Source: Alphaproteobacteria bacterium (GTDB lineage Bacteria > Pseudomonadota > Alphaproteobacteria > ATCC43930 > CGMCC-115725). Taken from it: 5,448 nt of DNA. Made by a program: the position numbers and the translations under genes. The notes below the pieces were generated by a model that had not been told where the DNA came from, made no database searches, and saw nothing but the letters and a program-made list of their open reading frames with translations. This document shows positions 1-5,448 of the stretch, piece by piece; positions within the stretch are counted from its first letter, which is position 1; each line of letters begins with the position of its first letter. The stretch is from the NCBI GenBank assembly GCA_005888425.1, contig VAZF01000179.1:1-5448 (forward strand). The letters run 5' to 3'.

Positions 1-1
1 C

Positions 2-310
2 ATGACCGGAGCCCTCTTCAAAGCGCTGCAGCCGCATCTGACATTGTTCGGTCCGGCCGATCCGAATGCGACGGCGGCCGATCCGGTTGTAGCCGCCGCG
101 CTTGTGCTCTCCGGCGCGCTTTCGGCAGCGGGTGTTGCGGCGCCGCCCCCGGCTAACCCGAACGCACTCACCGACATCATCATCGCGCGGATTCACGCGG
201 CGGCCGAAGGTCCCGGCAATGCCCGCGTAAGACGCATGGCAATCATTCGCATCGGCGGGCGCGAGCCGACCGGTTACCGGCCGCTCGCCTGGGGCAACGA
301 GGACGACTGA
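2..310 (+). CDS. gspK: GspK-like T2SS minor pseudopilin, C-terminal fragment (5' end outside window)
   Basis: The last 102 codons of a gene that runs in from the left edge and ends at a TGA. GspK is the large minor pseudopilin that, with GspI and GspJ, forms the tip complex starting pseudopilus assembly in the periplasm. Two things fit its C-terminus: a segment reading ALFKALQPHLTLFGP, like the family's 'Y..l.PylTvys' stretch, followed by 'DPNATAADPVVAAAL'; and an ending in which a strand AIIRIGG is followed by GYRPLAW, like the usual '..avvrl....yrvl.W' close. The ATG at position 2 is probably internal, because GspK proteins are usually around 300 residues or more and the pseudopilin N-terminus is absent here. 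It converges on gspG with 43 bp between the stop codons. The assignment rests on motif likeness in a poorly conserved family, so the family is likely but not certain. Confidence 0.68.
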   Translation: MTGALFKALQPHLTLFGPADPNATAADPVVAAALVLSGALSAAGVAAPPPANPNALTDIIIARIHAAAEGPGNARVRRMAIIRIGGREPTGYRPLAWGNEDD

Positions 311-353
311 CGGATTTAGCGCCAGTGCTCGTCCGCGCGGCTACTCCCCGCGG

Positions 354-908
354 TTATTCATTGTAGATTGCCGAGGCATCGCCGGGACCGGCAGCCTGCC
401 CGTTCGGGCCCAGCGAATAGAGGTCGAATTCATGATTGGGCCGCTGACTCGGGCTGCGGTAAACAAAGGGGTGCCCCCAGGGATCTTCCGGCAGTTTGTC
501 GCCCTTCAGATAGGGGCCGGACCAGCGGCTGACGCCCGTCGGCGGCGTGATCAGCGCCTGCAACCCCTGCTCGGTGGTCGGGTATCTCCCAACATCGAGC
601 TTGAACATGTCGAGGACGGTGGCGAGGCGCTCGATCGATTGATGCGCGATCTTTTCCTTGGCCGAGCCGAGCTGCCGCAGCGCCGCGGGCGCCACGAGGC
701 CGACCAGAAGACCGAGGATGGCGAGCACGACAAGCAGCTCCAGCAATGTGAAGCCGCGCTCCTGCCGGCGGTCTCGATCGCCCCCCGGTCTTGCGCTTAT
801 GCGGCGCAACGCGGCCGTCTCGCGCCAATGCCGAATGCCGCGCCTCTCCAGATGATCGGGCTGTTTAAAATAGGCTTTTTGTTGTACGCCGATGCGCGCC
901 AGCTGCAT
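354..908 (-). CDS. gspG: T2SS major pseudopilin GspG
   Basis: GspG is the main subunit of the periplasmic pseudopilus that pushes substrates through the secretin. From the ATG at 908 the product is 184 residues. The prepilin peptidase site is G52|F53 in ERG-FTLLELLVVLAILG, with Glu at mature position 5 (E57) and a hydrophobic helix to about residue 75. The mature part is about 132 residues, normal for the family. Family signatures include 'LDVGRYPTTEQGLQAL' (about 104-119), 'GPYLKGDKLPEDPWGHPFVY' (about 131-150) and 'FDLYSLGPNGQ' (about 161-171). The ending GPGDASAI replaces the usual acidic calcium loop. The leader is unusually long at 52 residues; other possible starts are TTG at 929 and TTG at 809 (19-residue leader). 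I chose ATG 908 for the GGGAAG five bases upstream of it. It lies downstream of gspO on the same strand, 203 bp away. Identity is very secure; the start is uncertain. Confidence 0.95.
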   Translation of the reverse strand: MQLARIGVQQKAYFKQPDHLERRGIRHWRETAALRRISARPGGDRDRRQERGFTLLELLVVLAILGLLVGLVAPAALRQLGSAKEKIAHQSIERLATVLDMFKLDVGRYPTTEQGLQALITPPTGVSRWSGPYLKGDKLPEDPWGHPFVYRSPSQRPNHEFDLYSLGPNGQAAGPGDASAIYNE

Positions 909-913
909 CCCTA

Positions 914-919
914 CTTCCC
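914..919 (-). promoter_or_regulatory. Candidate Shine-Dalgarno for gspG
   Basis: On the minus strand GGGAAG lies five bases before the ATG at 908, inside a purine-rich run. It is the main reason to prefer that ATG over TTG at 929 or TTG at 809. The TTG at 809 has only a weak GAGACGG-like stretch upstream. The match to the anti-Shine-Dalgarno consensus is partial. Confidence 0.4.
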
Positions 920-1003
920 ACAATGGCAACTTACAGATTGTTTGCGGGGACCCGCATCAAGCCGTGCCGGACCCTCCGGCTCCGATGCTCGCCGCGCGCT
1001 TTA

Positions 1004-1032
1004 TTTAGACGACAGCCGCAATACCGGGTCAA
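1004..1032 (-). promoter_or_regulatory. Candidate promoter for gspG
   Basis: Read on the minus strand, TTGACC (1032-1027, five of six matches to the -35 consensus TTGACA) is followed after exactly 17 bases by TCTAAA (1009-1004, four of six matches to TATAAT). The -10 lacks the conserved A at its second and T at its last position, so it would be weak or dependent on an activator. Transcription would begin near 997 and give about 90 bases of untranslated leader before the ATG at 908. It would let gspG, needed in excess over other T2SS parts, be made independently of gspO. Confidence 0.33.
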
Positions 1033-1033
1033 T

Positions 1034-1063
1034 GACCATAGCGACGCGGACCATAGCGACGCG
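1034..1063. repeat. 15-bp perfect tandem repeat, two copies, next to candidate gspG promoter
   Basis: GACCATAGCGACGCG occurs at 1034-1048 and again, without interruption, at 1049-1063. The next 15 bases (1064-1078) match it at about 9 of 15 positions, possibly a decayed third copy. The array lies in the non-coding spacer between gspO and gspG. On the minus strand it ends one base upstream of the candidate -35 box of gspG, the usual place for an activator site. It could equally be a chance slippage duplication. Confidence 0.75.
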
Positions 1064-1111
1064 GCGGATTGCGACCGGCGTCGAGCCGAGCAGCCGAGCG
1101 CGACCAAGCCT

Positions 1112-1888
1112 TCAAAAGACGAGCGGCCCAAAGAACCAAGTCAACCATGTCGCCAGGCCGAGGAAGGGGCCGAACGGCAGCGCCATGCGGGCGCGCAGTC
1201 GGGTCCCGGCGAGGCCGAGCGCGGCGGCCGCGGCGAGCGCCGCGGCCGCGGCGAGGAGGATGACCTGCGGCAGCGCCGCAAGCCCGAGCCACGCGCCCGC
1301 CGCGGCGAACAGCTTGGCGTCGCCTTGGCCGAGGCCCTCACGGCCGCGGTAACGCTGATAGGCCCAGGCGACGGCTCGCAGCACGAGATAGCCGATCGCA
1401 GCGGCCGCGGCCCGGTCGGCGAGGTCTTCGGGATCGAATGCAATGCAAACGACCAGACCAAGCACGAGCAGCGGCAAGGTCAGAAGATCGGGCAGCAGCC
1501 AGGTCCGGAGATCGATCCAGCCGAGCGTCAGCAGCCACCAGCCAAGCAGGCAATCAAGCCAGGCCTGTTCCTGTCCATCGGCCACGAGCGCGACGACCGC
1601 CACCGCGAGCGCGGCAAGCTCGACCCCGGGGTAAAACCAGCCGAGCGCATCGCCGCAATGACGGCAGCGGCCGCGCGTCATCAGCCAGCTGATCAGCGGC
1701 ACGAGATCGCGCGCGGTCAGCCTCGCGCCGCATGATTCACAGTCGGAGCGCGCCCAAGCCACCGGCCTGCCCTCGGGCAGACGGCGAATCACAACCCCGA
1801 GAAAGCTGCCGACAAAGGGCGCCAGCAGGAGGAGAGACCAGCCCGCCACGCCGAGGCTCGCGGCGCATTCAGCCAATTGCGCCAGCAC
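1112..1888 (-). CDS. gspO: Prepilin peptidase / N-methyltransferase (GspO/PilD family, peptidase A24)
   Basis: An inner-membrane aspartic protease that removes prepilin leaders of GspG, H, I and K at the cytoplasmic face and methylates the new N-terminal Phe. The 258-residue product is a full-length bifunctional form. The N-terminal region has 'PFVGSFLGVVIRRLP' (about 24-38), where the family usually has N in SFLNVVI and this protein has G31. A four-cysteine site follows: C50-x2-C53 and C75-x2-C78. The catalytic aspartates are D126 in GWIDLRTWLLPD and D190 in the GxGD motif GLGQGD; their spacing of 64 equals that of PilD (149/213) and TcpJ (125/189). About eight hydrophobic segments are visible, one a nearly pure alanine/leucine run (about 211-227). 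The start is GTG at 1888 with no strong ribosome site; TTG at 1876 is the next in-frame candidate. It is divergent from gspE and upstream of gspG. Confidence 0.95.
   Translation of the reverse strand: MLAQLAECAASLGVAGWSLLLLAPFVGSFLGVVIRRLPEGRPVAWARSDCESCGARLTARDLVPLISWLMTRGRCRHCGDALGWFYPGVELAALAVAVVALVADGQEQAWLDCLLGWWLLTLGWIDLRTWLLPDLLTLPLLVLGLVVCIAFDPEDLADRAAAAAIGYLVLRAVAWAYQRYRGREGLGQGDAKLFAAAGAWLGLAALPQVILLAAAAALAAAAALGLAGTRLRARMALPFGPFLGLATWLTWFFGPLVF
1224..1255. repeat. Imperfect 18-bp tandem repeat coding for an alanine-rich membrane segment of GspO
   Basis: The 14-mer GCGGCCGCGGCGAG occurs at 1224-1237 and at 1242-1255, a period of 18 bp or six codons. It encodes the repeated LAAAAA unit in GspO (about residues 211-223). 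It lies within a transmembrane segment where alanine and leucine runs are tolerated. In-frame slippage here would change helix length by six residues. Confidence 0.6.
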
Positions 1889-1930
1889 GTTGTTTAGACC
1901 GCTTTTATCGCTTCTCTCTGCCCGGCTGAT

Positions 1931-1962
1931 TCGACACTCGCCAAGCCCGGCGGGTATATAAT
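1931..1962 (+). promoter_or_regulatory. Candidate gspE operon promoter, close enough to the ATG to give a leaderless transcript
   Basis: A perfect -10 hexamer TATAAT occupies 1957-1962, just six bases before the gspE ATG (1969). TCGACA at 1931-1936 matches five of six bases of TTGACA; the spacer is 20 bp to TATAAT or 18 bp to the overlapping TATATA (1955-1960). Usual -10 to start spacing puts transcription initiation at about 1968-1970, on or beside the A of the ATG. No Shine-Dalgarno sequence precedes this ATG, which agrees with leaderless translation. The alternatives are a chance TATAAT in an AT-rich patch, or a true gspE start further in. Confidence 0.45.
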
Positions 1963-1968
1963 CCGGGC
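1945..1968. repeat. Inverted repeat framing the -10 box of gspE
   Basis: GCCCGG at 1945-1950 and its exact reverse complement CCGGGC at 1963-1968 enclose 12 bases that include TATAAT. The right arm abuts the gspE ATG. As DNA it could be an operator over the core promoter; as RNA it is unlikely to be a terminator because no T-run follows. Six-base arms in a GC-rich genome can arise by chance, so a regulatory role is inferred only from position. Confidence 0.4.
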
Positions 1969-3717
1969 ATGGTCATCGAAGCCATTCCTTCCCCGGGGGC
2001 GGAAGCCGTCGGGCAGCCCGCCGACGAGCTGTCGCGCCTGAGCGATATATTGCTCGCCCGCGGCGCGCTCGATAACCGTACGCTCGACCGCGCGCGCCGC
2101 GTCGCGGCCGATACCGGTGGGCGCCTCGATCGCGTGTTGACCCAGCTGGGCATGGTCAGCGAGCGCGATCTTGCCGAAGCACTGGCCGAACTCGTCGGCT
2201 CGGTATTGATAAGCCCCGCCGATTACCCGGAAGCACCGCTATTCGTGGATCGGCTCAAACCGAAATTTCTGCACAAGGCGCGCGCCCTGCCGATAGCCGA
2301 TACGCCCGACAACGTGATCCTGGCGATGGCCGACCCCCTCGATGGGTTTGTCAGCGGCTCGATTGCCGCGGCTCTTGGCCGGCCGGTCGCGATTGCGGTC
2401 GCCGTCCCGATCGAGTTCGAAGCCGCCTTTAACCGTCTTTATCCCGAGTCCGAGTCCGGGCAAGGCGGTGCCCACTCCGGCGACATCGTCAGCGATGCCG
2501 AACCGAGCGAGGAGGACACCGAGCGGCTGAAGGACCTGGCGAGCGAGGCGCCGGTTATCCGTCTCGTCAATCAGCTGATCGCCCGCGCAGTCGAGACCGG
2601 CGCGTCGGACGTTCATATTGAGCCGTTCGAGGATCGGCTGCGCATCCGCTACCGCTATGACGGCGCGCTGCACGAGGCCGAGCCGCCGCCGGCGCGCCTG
2701 CGGGCCGCCGTCGTCTCGCGGGTCAAGATCATGTCGCGGCTCGATATCGCCGAGCGCCGTCTGCCGCAGGACGGGCGCATTCGCCTCTCCGTGCGCGGAC
2801 AGGAAGTCGATTTCCGAGTTTCGACGATCCCTTCGCTTAACGGCGAAAGCGTTGTGCTGCGCGTTCTCGATCGCACTGCCGTCGAGTTCGATTTTGTGAA
2901 GCTTGGGTTGCCGGACGATGTCCGCCAGGCGTTGGAGCGGGTATTCGATCTGCCGAACGGCATGGTGCTGGTGACCGGGCCGACCGGCAGCGGCAAGACG
3001 ACGACCCTCTACACCGGTCTCCTCAAGCTCAACTCGACGGTCCGCAACATCATCACGGTCGAAGATCCGGTCGAATACCAGCTCGCCGGCATCAACCAGA
3101 TTCAGGTGAAGCCGCAGATCGGCCTCAATTTTGCGACATTGCTGCGCTCGATTCTACGACATGATCCCGACGTCATCATGATCGGCGAGATCCGCGACCT
3201 GGAAACCGCTCAGATCGCCGTCCAGGCGGCGCTGACCGGCCACCTCGTGCTGTCGACCGTCCACACCAACTCGGCCGCCGCGACCGTGACGCGCCTGCGC
3301 GATATGGGGGTCGAGGATTATCTGCTGTCGGCGACGCTGAAAGGAGTGCTGGCGCAGCGGCTCGTGCGGCGGCTGTGCCCGAAATGCAAAATACCCGAAC
3401 CGGCGGCGCCGATCATGATCGAGCGCTTTGGGCTGGATCGGCTCGTGCCGCCCGGGCAGGAGATTTCGCTGTACCGCTCGGCGGGTTGCCCGGAATGCCG
3501 CGACACCGGCTATCGCGGACGCCGCGCCATCGCCGAGCTGCTGGTGCCGACCCAGGAAATCGACCGGCTGATCTTCCAGCGCGCGGACCAGGGCGCGATC
3601 GAGCGTGCCGCGGTCGCGGACGGCATGCGGCCGATTTTCGACGCTGGCCTCCTCGCCGTCATCGAGGGCGACACGACGATCGAAGAGGTCGTCCGCTGCA
3701 TCCGCAGCGAAGCCTGA
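1969..3717 (+). CDS. gspE: T2SS assembly ATPase GspE
   Basis: The cytoplasmic hexameric secretion ATPase that drives pseudopilus extension; it docks on GspL and GspF. The 582-residue product contains every expected part. An N1 domain (about 24-160) includes 'RLDRVLTQLGMVSERDLAEAL'. The N2 domain has 'ASDVHIEPFEDRLRIRYRYDG' starting at about 212. Walker A is GPTGSGKT (337-344) and the Asp box is TVEDPVEY (363-370). Walker B is IMIGEIRD (403-410) with catalytic Glu407, and the His box is 'LTGHLVLSTVHTN' with H425 and H432. A zinc-binding four-Cys site, C470-x2-C473 and C507-x2-C510, separates GspE from the PilT retraction ATPases. The start is the ATG at 1969, which keeps the whole N1 domain but lacks a ribosome site. 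It is the first gene of the E-F-H-I operon, 25 bp before gspF. No key residue is missing. A PilB-type pilus ATPase is less likely given the neighbours. Confidence 0.97.
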   Translation: MVIEAIPSPGAEAVGQPADELSRLSDILLARGALDNRTLDRARRVAADTGGRLDRVLTQLGMVSERDLAEALAELVGSVLISPADYPEAPLFVDRLKPKFLHKARALPIADTPDNVILAMADPLDGFVSGSIAAALGRPVAIAVAVPIEFEAAFNRLYPESESGQGGAHSGDIVSDAEPSEEDTERLKDLASEAPVIRLVNQLIARAVETGASDVHIEPFEDRLRIRYRYDGALHEAEPPPARLRAAVVSRVKIMSRLDIAERRLPQDGRIRLSVRGQEVDFRVSTIPSLNGESVVLRVLDRTAVEFDFVKLGLPDDVRQALERVFDLPNGMVLVTGPTGSGKTTTLYTGLLKLNSTVRNIITVEDPVEYQLAGINQIQVKPQIGLNFATLLRSILRHDPDVIMIGEIRDLETAQIAVQAALTGHLVLSTVHTNSAAATVTRLRDMGVEDYLLSATLKGVLAQRLVRRLCPKCKIPEPAAPIMIERFGLDRLVPPGQEISLYRSAGCPECRDTGYRGRRAIAELLVPTQEIDRLIFQRADQGAIERAAVADGMRPIFDAGLLAVIEGDTTIEEVVRCIRSEA

Positions 3718-3742
3718 CGGCGCGGAGCGGGAAACAGCAGCA

Positions 3743-4963
3743 ATGCCGTCGTTCAGATGGTCGGCGATAAACTCCGGCGGCGAGGTCGTGCACGGGCTCA
3801 GTGACGCCGCCGATCGCGCCTCCGTGGTGGAGCGGCTGCAGCGCCAGGGCCAGATCGTGTTGCGCGCCGAGCCGGCCGGCCGCCGCGCGCTTGCCGATCT
3901 GCTGCACATCGAGCTCGTCACGCGGCGGGGGCTCGACCGCGCGGCGCTCGCGGAGGTGACCAACGAGCTTGCGACGATGCTGGCCGCTGGACAGGATCTC
4001 GACCGGGCGTTGCGGTTTGTGTTCGAGAATGCGCAACACGCAAAGGTGCGCGCGATCCTCGGCGAGGTGCGTGACAAGGTGCGCGGCGGCAGCTCGTTGG
4101 CGGCCGCGCTCGCCGCGGAGCCGCGCAGTTTCTCCCGGCTCTATGTCGGGCTGGTGCGCGCCGGCGAGGCGGGCGGCACTTTGCCCGCGACGCTCGACAG
4201 GCTGGCCGGGCTGCTGGAGCGCGAGCGCAGCCTGAAGTCAAGCCTGCGCGCGGCGCTGATCTACCCGGCGGTCCTGGTCATCGCGGCGGTCGGCTCGATC
4301 GTGCTGCTGCTCGATTATGTGCTGCCGCAATTCGCTCCGATTTTCGAGCAGGCCGGCGCCCAATTGCCGGCCTCCACCCGGGCGCTGATCGTTCTCGGGC
4401 AAGTGGTCGGCGCGGCGATGCCGTGGTTGCTCGTCCTTGGCCTCGTCGCTGCCGTGGCGGTGCCGCGCTTACTGGCCGTGCCGGCGCTCCGGCTCAAGCT
4501 GGACCGGCTCCTGTTGCGCCTTCCCTTGGTCGGGCGCCTGCTGCGGGAGACGGTCGCGGCGCGGCTGACGCGGACGCTCGGCACCTTATTGCAAAACGGC
4601 GTCCCCCTTATTCCCGCGCTTGCCGTTGTCAAAGACGCACTCGGCAATCTCGCCGCGAGCGCCGCTGTCGAAGCGGCCTCGATTGAAGCAAAAGGCGGGC
4701 GCGGTCTGGCCCGGCCGTTGGCCGAAGCGGAGCTGTTCCCGGCGCGGACGATCCATTTATTGCAGCTCGGCGAGGATGCCGCGCAGCTCGCGGCGATGTC
4801 ATTGCGGGCGGCCGATATCCATGACGAGCAGGCGCGGCTCATCGTACAGCGCATCGTCGCGCTGCTGGTGCCGGTTATCACGATTACGATGGGCTTGGCC
4901 GTCGCCGGCATCGTCGGCTCGCTGCTCACCGCGATGCTGAGCCTCAATGATCTGGCGATGTGA
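3743..4963 (+). CDS. gspF: T2SS inner-membrane platform protein GspF
   Basis: A polytopic inner-membrane protein that couples GspE to pseudopilus assembly. From ATG 3743 it is 406 residues, the usual family length, opening with 'MPSFRWSAINSGGEVVHGLSDA', like the 'f.Y.A.d..G....G...A' beginning of GspF/PilC. Two tandem T2SSF domains are visible. The first (about 72-192) has 'ELATMLAAGQDLDRAL' and 'VRAGEAGGTLPATL'. The second (about 272-395) has 'RTLGTLLQNGVPLIPAL' and 'LLQLGEDAAQLAAM'. Three membrane segments lie at about 172-194, 215-240 and 371-398. In the second domain the usual GE-SG-L reads GEDAAQL, and the typical LLEP before the last helix reads LLVP, suggesting a divergent, probably alphaproteobacterial, type. 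The frame is open upstream to 3605, but that part only overlaps gspE. GGAG at 3724-3727 is a somewhat distant ribosome site. Its 3' end overlaps gspH by 17 bp. Confidence 0.96.
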   Translation: MPSFRWSAINSGGEVVHGLSDAADRASVVERLQRQGQIVLRAEPAGRRALADLLHIELVTRRGLDRAALAEVTNELATMLAAGQDLDRALRFVFENAQHAKVRAILGEVRDKVRGGSSLAAALAAEPRSFSRLYVGLVRAGEAGGTLPATLDRLAGLLERERSLKSSLRAALIYPAVLVIAAVGSIVLLLDYVLPQFAPIFEQAGAQLPASTRALIVLGQVVGAAMPWLLVLGLVAAVAVPRLLAVPALRLKLDRLLLRLPLVGRLLRETVAARLTRTLGTLLQNGVPLIPALAVVKDALGNLAASAAVEAASIEAKGGRGLARPLAEAELFPARTIHLLQLGEDAAQLAAMSLRAADIHDEQARLIVQRIVALLVPVITITMGLAVAGIVGSLLTAMLSLNDLAM

Positions 4964-5435
4964 GCGAAAGGCGCCGGCTCGCCATGGAGGCCGTGGCCAG
5001 GAGGCCGGATTTACGCTGATCGAGGTCATTGTCGTTTTGGCGGTTCTCGCCTTCGCCATGGCGTTGATCGTCGGCTACAAGCCGCCCTGGAGTTCCGGTC
5101 TCGGATTGCGCGGAACCGCGGCCGAGCTGGCCTCGAGCCTGCGGCTTGCGCGCTCGGAGGCCATCTTGCAAAACCGCCCCGTCCTTTTCGAGCTCGACCT
5201 GTCGGGCCGCCGGTTTCGCATCGGCAACGGCACGGTGCGCCAATTGCCGCGGCAGCTGTCGATCGAGCTGCTGACGGTGAGCGGTGAACGGCGGGATTTT
5301 GCCACCGGCGATATTCGCTTCAACCCCGACGGCAGTTCGACGGGCGGCCGCATATCGCTGGCCGATGGACGGCAGAAGATGGCGGTCGGTGTCGATTGGC
5401 TCAGCGGTCGCGTGAGCGTCGCCGATGTTCAGTAA
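4947..5435 (+). CDS. gspH: T2SS minor pseudopilin GspH
   Basis: A minor pseudopilin expected near the pseudopilus tip, linking the GspI-J-K complex to the GspG shaft. The 162-residue product has a 21-residue basic leader (MIWRCERKAPARHGGRGQEAG), cleavage at G21|F22, and FTLIEVIVVLAVLAF with Glu at mature position 5 (E26). A GspH/FimT-like segment follows: 'LRGTAAELASSLRLARSEAILQNRPVLFELDLSGRRFRI' from about residue 53, the typical helix-then-strand pattern ('l...l..aRseAi..n..v.'), and 'IRFNPDGSSTGGRISL' (about 126-141), the family's 'i.F.pdGsstgg.i.l' strand. The ATG at 4947 is the only good start in frame and lies inside the end of gspF, so translation is probably coupled. gspG, normally just upstream of gspH, is absent here. 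The 3' end overlaps the next start by 11 bp. Confidence 0.92.
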   Translation: MIWRCERKAPARHGGRGQEAGFTLIEVIVVLAVLAFAMALIVGYKPPWSSGLGLRGTAAELASSLRLARSEAILQNRPVLFELDLSGRRFRIGNGTVRQLPRQLSIELLTVSGERRDFATGDIRFNPDGSSTGGRISLADGRQKMAVGVDWLSGRVSVADVQ

Positions 5436-5448
5436 AACCGTGCTGCCG
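5425..5448 (+). CDS. gspI: Start of a downstream gene, probably minor pseudopilin GspI (cut by window edge)
   Basis: An ATG at 5425 opens a frame (MFSKTVLP) that stays open to the window edge and overlaps the last 11 bp of gspH in another frame. Short overlaps of this kind are typical of the tightly packed gspH-I-J genes and parallel the gspF-gspH overlap. Eight codons carry no family signature; the GspI name comes only from the standard gene order. GTG at 5440 is an alternative start in the same frame. If correct, a G|FTLLE-type cleavage site should follow just beyond the window. Confidence 0.45.

Noticed and set aside
333..353. Possible bidirectional terminator between gspK and gspG: CCGCG (333-337) pairing with CGCGG (349-353).
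   Set aside because: The stem is only 5 bp with an 11-base loop, and just a short broken T-run (TTATT) follows on one side. In such GC-rich DNA this is expected by chance.
432..1352. Long open frame on the + strand (306 codons) opposite gspG and the 3' part of gspO.
   Set aside because: It is antisense to two clearly recognised genes, its translation is low-complexity and Arg/Ala-rich with no recognisable domain, and long antisense frames are normal in GC-rich genomes.
923..1735. Second long + strand frame (270 codons) opposite gspO.
   Set aside because: Its translation is rich in R, E, Q, A and P without domain structure. It mirrors the codon bias of gspO, whose catalytic motifs are intact on the other strand.
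1889..1968. A promoter for gspO on the minus strand, for example GATAAA or TCTAAA as the -10.
   Set aside because: Neither hexamer has a recognisable -35 box at 16-18 bp. A gspO promoter must lie near here, but I cannot place it.
3605..3742. N-terminal extension of gspF to an upstream start at 3605.
   Set aside because: It would overlap gspE by over 110 bp and add an Arg/Ser-rich stretch unlike any GspF. ATG 3743 gives the normal length and N-terminal motif.
3154..4077. Minus-strand open frame (307 codons) across the gspE-gspF junction.
   Set aside because: It is antisense to the Walker B, His-box and zinc regions of gspE and the start of gspF. The translation is Ser/Arg-rich and not protein-like.
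1..5448. CRISPR arrays, tRNA or rRNA genes, insertion sequences, toxin-antitoxin or phage defence genes.
   Set aside because: No repeat-spacer pattern, RNA gene signature, transposase motif or target-site duplication was seen. All long coding regions belong to the T2SS.

Overview
The window is a high-GC bacterial segment filled almost completely by core genes of one type II secretion system (T2SS, general secretory pathway). GC-rich third codon positions and a GspF C-terminus that departs from the usual gammaproteobacterial pattern point to a proteobacterium, most likely an alphaproteobacterium. That placement is inference; no rRNA or marker gene is present to confirm it.

Layout from left to right: the 3' end of a gspK-like minor pseudopilin gene (+, ends at 310). 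A 43-bp convergent gap. gspG, the major pseudopilin (-, 908 to 354). A 203-bp spacer holding a candidate gspG promoter and a 15-bp tandem repeat. gspO, the prepilin peptidase (-, 1888 to 1112). An 80-bp divergent intergenic region with a consensus TATAAT almost touching the next start codon. Then a tight rightward operon: gspE (ATPase, 1969-3717), gspF (inner-membrane platform, 3743-4963), gspH (minor pseudopilin, 4947-5435) and the first eight codons of what is probably gspI (5425 onward).

How the genes work together: GspO cleaves and methylates the prepilin leaders of GspG, GspH, GspI and GspK. GspE hydrolyses ATP at the cytoplasmic face and, through GspF, drives assembly of GspG into the periplasmic pseudopilus. 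H, I and K are expected at its tip. The outer-membrane secretin (GspD) and the GspC, L, M and J genes are not in this window.

The system itself is a known type, and I see no undescribed machinery. The noteworthy points are architectural and regulatory. gspG is missing from its usual place between gspF and gspH and sits on the opposite strand downstream of gspO. gspE may be transcribed as a leaderless mRNA from a promoter framed by an inverted repeat. A tandem repeat abuts a candidate gspG promoter. The GspG calcium-loop region lacks the usual aspartates, and its leader is either very long or its start is mis-assigned.
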